In this document: positions 15,754-18,145 of the stretch, piece after piece
Layout: the number at the start of each line of letters is the position of its first letter
Position numbering within the stretch: the first letter of the stretch is position 1
Source of the DNA: JBBKXJ01 sp037969395
GTDB taxonomy: Bacteria > Pseudomonadota > Gammaproteobacteria > Pseudomonadales > JAUIET01
Direction: 5' to 3'
Assembly: GCA_037969395.1 (NCBI GenBank)
Contig: JBBKXJ010000129.1
Location: 1-18,145 of the forward strand
DNA length: 18,145 bases
The notes under the pieces: generated by a model
The model's input: the letters and a program-made list of their open reading frames with translations, nothing else
Told to the model about the DNA's origin: nothing
Database searches by the model: none
Position numbers and translations under genes: made by a program

Positions 15754-16608
15754 CTACTTCAAACGACTAATCCACTCACGAAGTTCGCGCACCAAAAGCT
15801 CCTGATCCTCCGGATCTGAATGGATATGATTAGTGTCCCTGCGGTATTTGAGAGTGATCAAGTCGCCGAATTCTACTTCGGAAAACATATCAAAAAACTG
15901 GTTCTCATAGTTGTACTGTTCAACCCATGAACCAGTATATAGCAAATAAAATTGAACACCGCGCTCCACCAGCATGGAATAATCACTGACTACCGACTCG
16001 CGCGAAGGGTAAGGCTCCCACTCTTGAACAAACATGCTTGTATTTTCCGGCTTTGAATTCCTGCTGAATAAATTAGACATATGTTTAGGAAGCGACTCAA
16101 ACAGAAATCTCTTCCAATGACCAACATAGAAAATCCGATCCCTGTAGTGCGAAATGTAGTATTTAAAATTTCGGTAGGCATAGCTATCGACCTGCGCTAT
16201 GGCGATAACCTTGGGATCAAGTGTGCAGGCTCTAAAAGCATCTCGCGCGCCAGAGCACAGCCCATAGAGAACGAATTTTTTTATAGCATGGCTTTTCTCA
16301 ATAAAGTCCATGACTTCCCTTATTTCCTCTATCGCAAGCTGGTCTCGGTCCAGGCTTGTTCTGCGCGGCTCACTATCCCCAATGCCGGAATAATCAAATC
16401 TAATAGTGGGAATCCCCAGATCAGCTGTAACCGAACGCGCGATGTTGACTGATAACCGGCATGACCCAACCCGATGGATAACACCGGAATTTAACACAAT
16501 CAATGCAAACGGTGCGGGCATATCAGTATCCCTGGTTGCATAAATACCAACAAGCGGTGTAGGCGAGCCAATGGAAACTGTACGCTCCCGCATAGAGCCA
16601 TTAATCAT
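15754..16608 (-). CDS. Alpha/beta hydrolase, exosortase-A-associated hydrolase 1-like
   Basis: The 284-residue protein has an alpha/beta hydrolase fold. FALIVLNSGVIHRVGSCRLSV carries the oxyanion-side loop, IRFDYSGIGDSEP is the conserved D-x-x-G-x-G-D-S turn, and FVLYGLCSGARDA is the nucleophile elbow with G-L-C-S-G. A cysteine occupies the usual serine nucleophile position, as in the hydrolase 1 group associated with exosortase A loci. The candidate C-terminal catalytic His lies in RRDTNHIHSDPEDQELL. No signal peptide is seen. Translation could begin at ATG 16608 or at MRERTV (ATG 16593). The gene starts three bases after the stop of hydrolase 2, so the pair is translationally coupled. The substrate is unknown; thioester or ester hydrolysis is the usual family chemistry. 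Confidence 0.78.
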   Translation of the reverse strand: MINGSMRERTVSIGSPTPLVGIYATRDTDMPAPFALIVLNSGVIHRVGSCRLSVNIARSVTADLGIPTIRFDYSGIGDSEPRRTSLDRDQLAIEEIREVMDFIEKSHAIKKFVLYGLCSGARDAFRACTLDPKVIAIAQVDSYAYRNFKYYISHYRDRIFYVGHWKRFLFESLPKHMSNLFSRNSKPENTSMFVQEWEPYPSRESVVSDYSMLVERGVQFYLLYTGSWVEQYNYENQFFDMFSEVEFGDLITLKYRRDTNHIHSDPEDQELLVRELREWISRLK

Positions 16609-16611
16609 ATA

Positions 16612-17364
16612 TCAATCGTTACCAAACAAAGTTACTATCACCTGTATAATATTGACAGGCCAAAGAATACCACCAACGCTATCTACATAGTTCCAGTCAT
16701 GTGGTGAACGGCACAATATGTAGTTATAGTTTTTGTTTCCAGAGCATATGTTTTCCAAATTCATGAACGCATCTGTTTTATGCGAAACGACTAGATCGAT
16801 CGAATAATCAACCTGTGCTGTATCCCCAAACAAGCTAAGCCATTTGAGACCATCTTGAAATGTATCGGGCATGATAAACCCATTGATACTTGAGGCACTC
16901 CCACCCTTCACGGGTACTGCTTTTGGTCCAATTTCATTGAGGTAGTCTTGCCCACTAATAACGGGGTCCCAAAATACCAGCCGCTTCAATGATTTTGGCA
17001 TTTCTTCCAAGCTACTCGCAAGTAGGGCTCCCAGGCGAAGTCCTACAATTGACAAATTCGTTACCATTGCGACGGCCAAAAGCTCGCGGGACGCGCAAAG
17101 GATATCCTCTTGCCATTGCTGAGGTGTCACACCCTCCAGGTCACCCGCAGAATCTCCCTGTCCCCTGTAGTCAAACCGCAGCACGTGATAACCGAGTTTC
17201 GATAAGCTAACGGCGAGGTGACGCAACGAACGATGCGACCGCATGTATTCCTGACCGAAGGGGCTGCAAATGAGCACTCCTTCGTCACGGCTCTTGTTAG
17301 TATTTGGCGGGTGATAAATACCATAAAGATAATTCTCGGATGAACCGAAGTAGAACGCTTCCAT
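16612..17364 (-). CDS. Alpha/beta hydrolase, exosortase-A-associated hydrolase 2-like
   Basis: The 250-residue protein has YGIYHPP at its start, then GVLICSPFGQEYMRSHR, HVLRFDYRGQGDSAGD and NLSIVGLRLGALLASS. The last corresponds to the nucleophile elbow, where G-L-R-L-G replaces G-x-S-x-G, so the usual serine is an arginine; this is also characteristic of the hydrolase 2 group linked to exosortase A. With the nucleophile lost, it may be structural or use another mechanism. SPHDWN near the C-terminus supplies the expected His region. ATG 17364 is preferred because AGGAA (17371-17375, minus strand) is well placed; a TTG codon directly before it is ignored. It is the first intact gene of a two-gene unit and lies downstream of the phasin-like pseudogene. 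Confidence 0.78.
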   Translation of the reverse strand: MEAFYFGSSENYLYGIYHPPNTNKSRDEGVLICSPFGQEYMRSHRSLRHLAVSLSKLGYHVLRFDYRGQGDSAGDLEGVTPQQWQEDILCASRELLAVAMVTNLSIVGLRLGALLASSLEEMPKSLKRLVFWDPVISGQDYLNEIGPKAVPVKGGSASSINGFIMPDTFQDGLKWLSLFGDTAQVDYSIDLVVSHKTDAFMNLENICSGNKNYNYILCRSPHDWNYVDSVGGILWPVNIIQVIVTLFGND

Positions 17365-17454
17365 CAAGACTTCCTAATCTCAGGCTTTTACAAAAGCCAA
17401 CGGCGACATTTATTTCCCAATGCGGGATTATACAGTAAGTACCTGCTATTATGC

Positions 17455-17916
17455 TCATGCTACCTTTGCCGTTGAATCGGCTAATGTGGCAGCACTATCG
17501 CGTAAAGTCTTCAGTCAGGTTAATATTCCTTCAACCACCTGTTTTTGGTGACGCGGATCAGTCACAAGCAGTGCGTGCATCGCAGAAGGTGATAGCTTGC
17601 CTAAATTGTTCTGAGTTTCCAGTGCCAACCACAAACGGCGATTTGCTTGAGCCAGTTCTTGCGAGATTTGAAAGTGTGCCAGAGTTCGTGTGCTTGCTGG
17701 AAGCCTAATATTAACAAGAATGTCCAGCGGTACGGCGAGCTCGAGTTGCGTTTGCTTATTATAGTCCTGGATTTGTCCTCGAATAATTTTGGAGACAGCA
17801 AGCATATTTCGTGCGTGGTCACACAGACGATCCAGTTGATCCAGTATTTGTAGCAGGCATTGCTAGTGCTGTTCTTGACTCGGCCGTTCCCCATTCTCGG
17901 TATTAATCCAAGGCAT
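17455..17916 (-). pseudogene. Phasin-like reading frame with two in-frame stops
   Basis: Read leftwards from ATG 17916, a single frame runs about 153 codons to a TGA at 17455-17457 and is interrupted twice. MPWINTENGERPSQEQH is followed by TAG (17863-17865), then QCLLQILDQLDRLCDHARN and a long amphipathic helical body (QELAQANRRLWLALETQ, LGKLSPSAMHALL) to TGA (17515-17517), then LKTLRDSAATLADSTAKVA and the final TGA. Single-base changes (CAG to TAG, and CGA or TGG to TGA) would explain both stops. The Ala/Leu/Gln-rich helical composition and the size resemble phasins, which coat polyhydroxyalkanoate granules, but this is a composition argument only. It is same-strand and 90 bases upstream of the hydrolase pair. 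Confidence 0.45.
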
Positions 17917-17972
17917 ATAGTTGAACGAAGCCGCTACGCGACAGAAAAAAAGCAGCTATTAAGTCATGAGTA

Positions 17973-18023
17973 ATAATTCCTCTACGCACGCCAAGCCCGG
18001 CGTGCGACGACTAGAGGAATTAT
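17973..18023 (+). repeat. Long inverted-repeat hairpin at recombinase leader
   Basis: Perfect 12-base arms, ATAATTCCTCTA (17973-17984) and TAGAGGAATTAT (18012-18023), enclose a second perfect 7-bp stem, GCACGCC (17986-17992) with GGCGTGC (17999-18005), around an AAGCCC loop. The two stems are separated by one base on the left and six on the right. The right arm contains the ribosome-binding sequence of the recombinase gene. It could be a translation-control hairpin, a transposon end, or a recombination site folded as single-stranded DNA. Confidence 0.8.
18013..18019 (+). promoter_or_regulatory. Ribosome-binding site sequestered in hairpin
   Basis: AGAGGAA lies seven bases before ATG 18027 and entirely within the right arm of the inverted repeat, so folding of the leader RNA would hide it. 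Confidence 0.65.
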
Positions 18024-18026
18024 CGC

Positions 18027-18145
18027 ATGAACAAAGCACAGCAAACCCGTTTCAATTCACTGTACCAGCGCCATGTTAGCGCATTGCAGCGGCAAGGCAA
18101 GGCCGCGACAACCATCGATGTCTATTGCCGCGCCGTGCGGCGGAT
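18027..18145 (+). CDS. Tyrosine recombinase/integrase, N-terminus only
   Basis: The first 39 codons of a gene running off the window. MNKAQQTRFNSLYQRHVSAL and TIDVYCRAVRRI match the N-terminal core-binding (SAM-like) domain of the tyrosine recombinases that accompany IS91-type and related elements: a helix, a variable turn with QGKAATTID, then the Y-x-R-A-V-R-R-I helix. The catalytic domain is outside the window, so activity cannot be judged. AGAGGAA supports the start. The hairpin covering this ribosome site suggests that translation is repressed unless the leader is unfolded. It probably marks the left end of a mobile element beyond the window. Confidence 0.75.
   Translation, partial: MNKAQQTRFNSLYQRHVSALQRQGKAATTIDVYCRAVRR

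Noticed and set aside
1..18145. CRISPR array, rRNA or tRNA genes
   Set aside because: No regularly spaced direct repeats and no tRNA-like cloverleaf or rRNA motifs were seen on either strand by eye; a dedicated scan could still find a weak tRNA.

Overview
The window looks like an accessory region of a Gram-negative, probably marine-type gammaproteobacterial chromosome. The basis is a TonB-dependent outer-membrane receptor, a threonine dehydrogenase very close to the enterobacterial enzyme, Shine-Dalgarno-led operons and gammaproteobacterial-style mobile-element debris. This assignment is inference from recalled families; no search was run.

Region A (1-12075) is a putative uptake and catabolic island. 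Two NTF2/SnoaL-like genes read leftwards (one cut by the window edge) and are divergent from a rightward series: TonB-dependent receptor, two-domain cupin, sodium:solute symporter, double-domain SnoaL-like protein, Tdh-type dehydrogenase, a truncated MetE-like gene and another double-domain SnoaL-like protein. The plausible logic is outer-membrane import, inner-membrane sodium-coupled import, then cytoplasmic conversion by cupin, SnoaL-like proteins and dehydrogenase. The substrate cannot be read from the sequence. Three complete double-NTF2 paralogues, one single-domain relative and the decapitated tail of a fourth paralogue lie within 12 kb.

Region B (about 9921-10922) is a scar inside this island. 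The MetE-like gene stops being recognisable near 9921 and the C-terminal tail of a SnoaL paralogue resumes near 10922. Between them are a small TPR-like ORF, a short piece resembling an IS6-family transposase and the C-terminal catalytic end of a tyrosine recombinase on the minus strand.

Region C (12076-14005) has a gene-poor stretch, a small tRNA-binding (CsaA/YgjH-like) protein, a GNAT acetyltransferase and another gene-poor stretch.

Region D (14006-15617, minus) is a DarTG toxin-antitoxin locus. The DarG antitoxin (macro domain plus C-terminal domain) is intact, while the DarT toxin upstream is a frameshifted, N-terminally decayed pseudogene.

Region E (15754-17916, minus) holds two tightly spaced alpha/beta hydrolases that resemble the exosortase-A-associated hydrolase pair. 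Upstream lies a phasin-like reading frame carrying two in-frame stop codons.

Region F (17973-18145) begins a new mobile element: a long inverted-repeat hairpin whose right arm contains the ribosome-binding site of a tyrosine recombinase that runs off the window.
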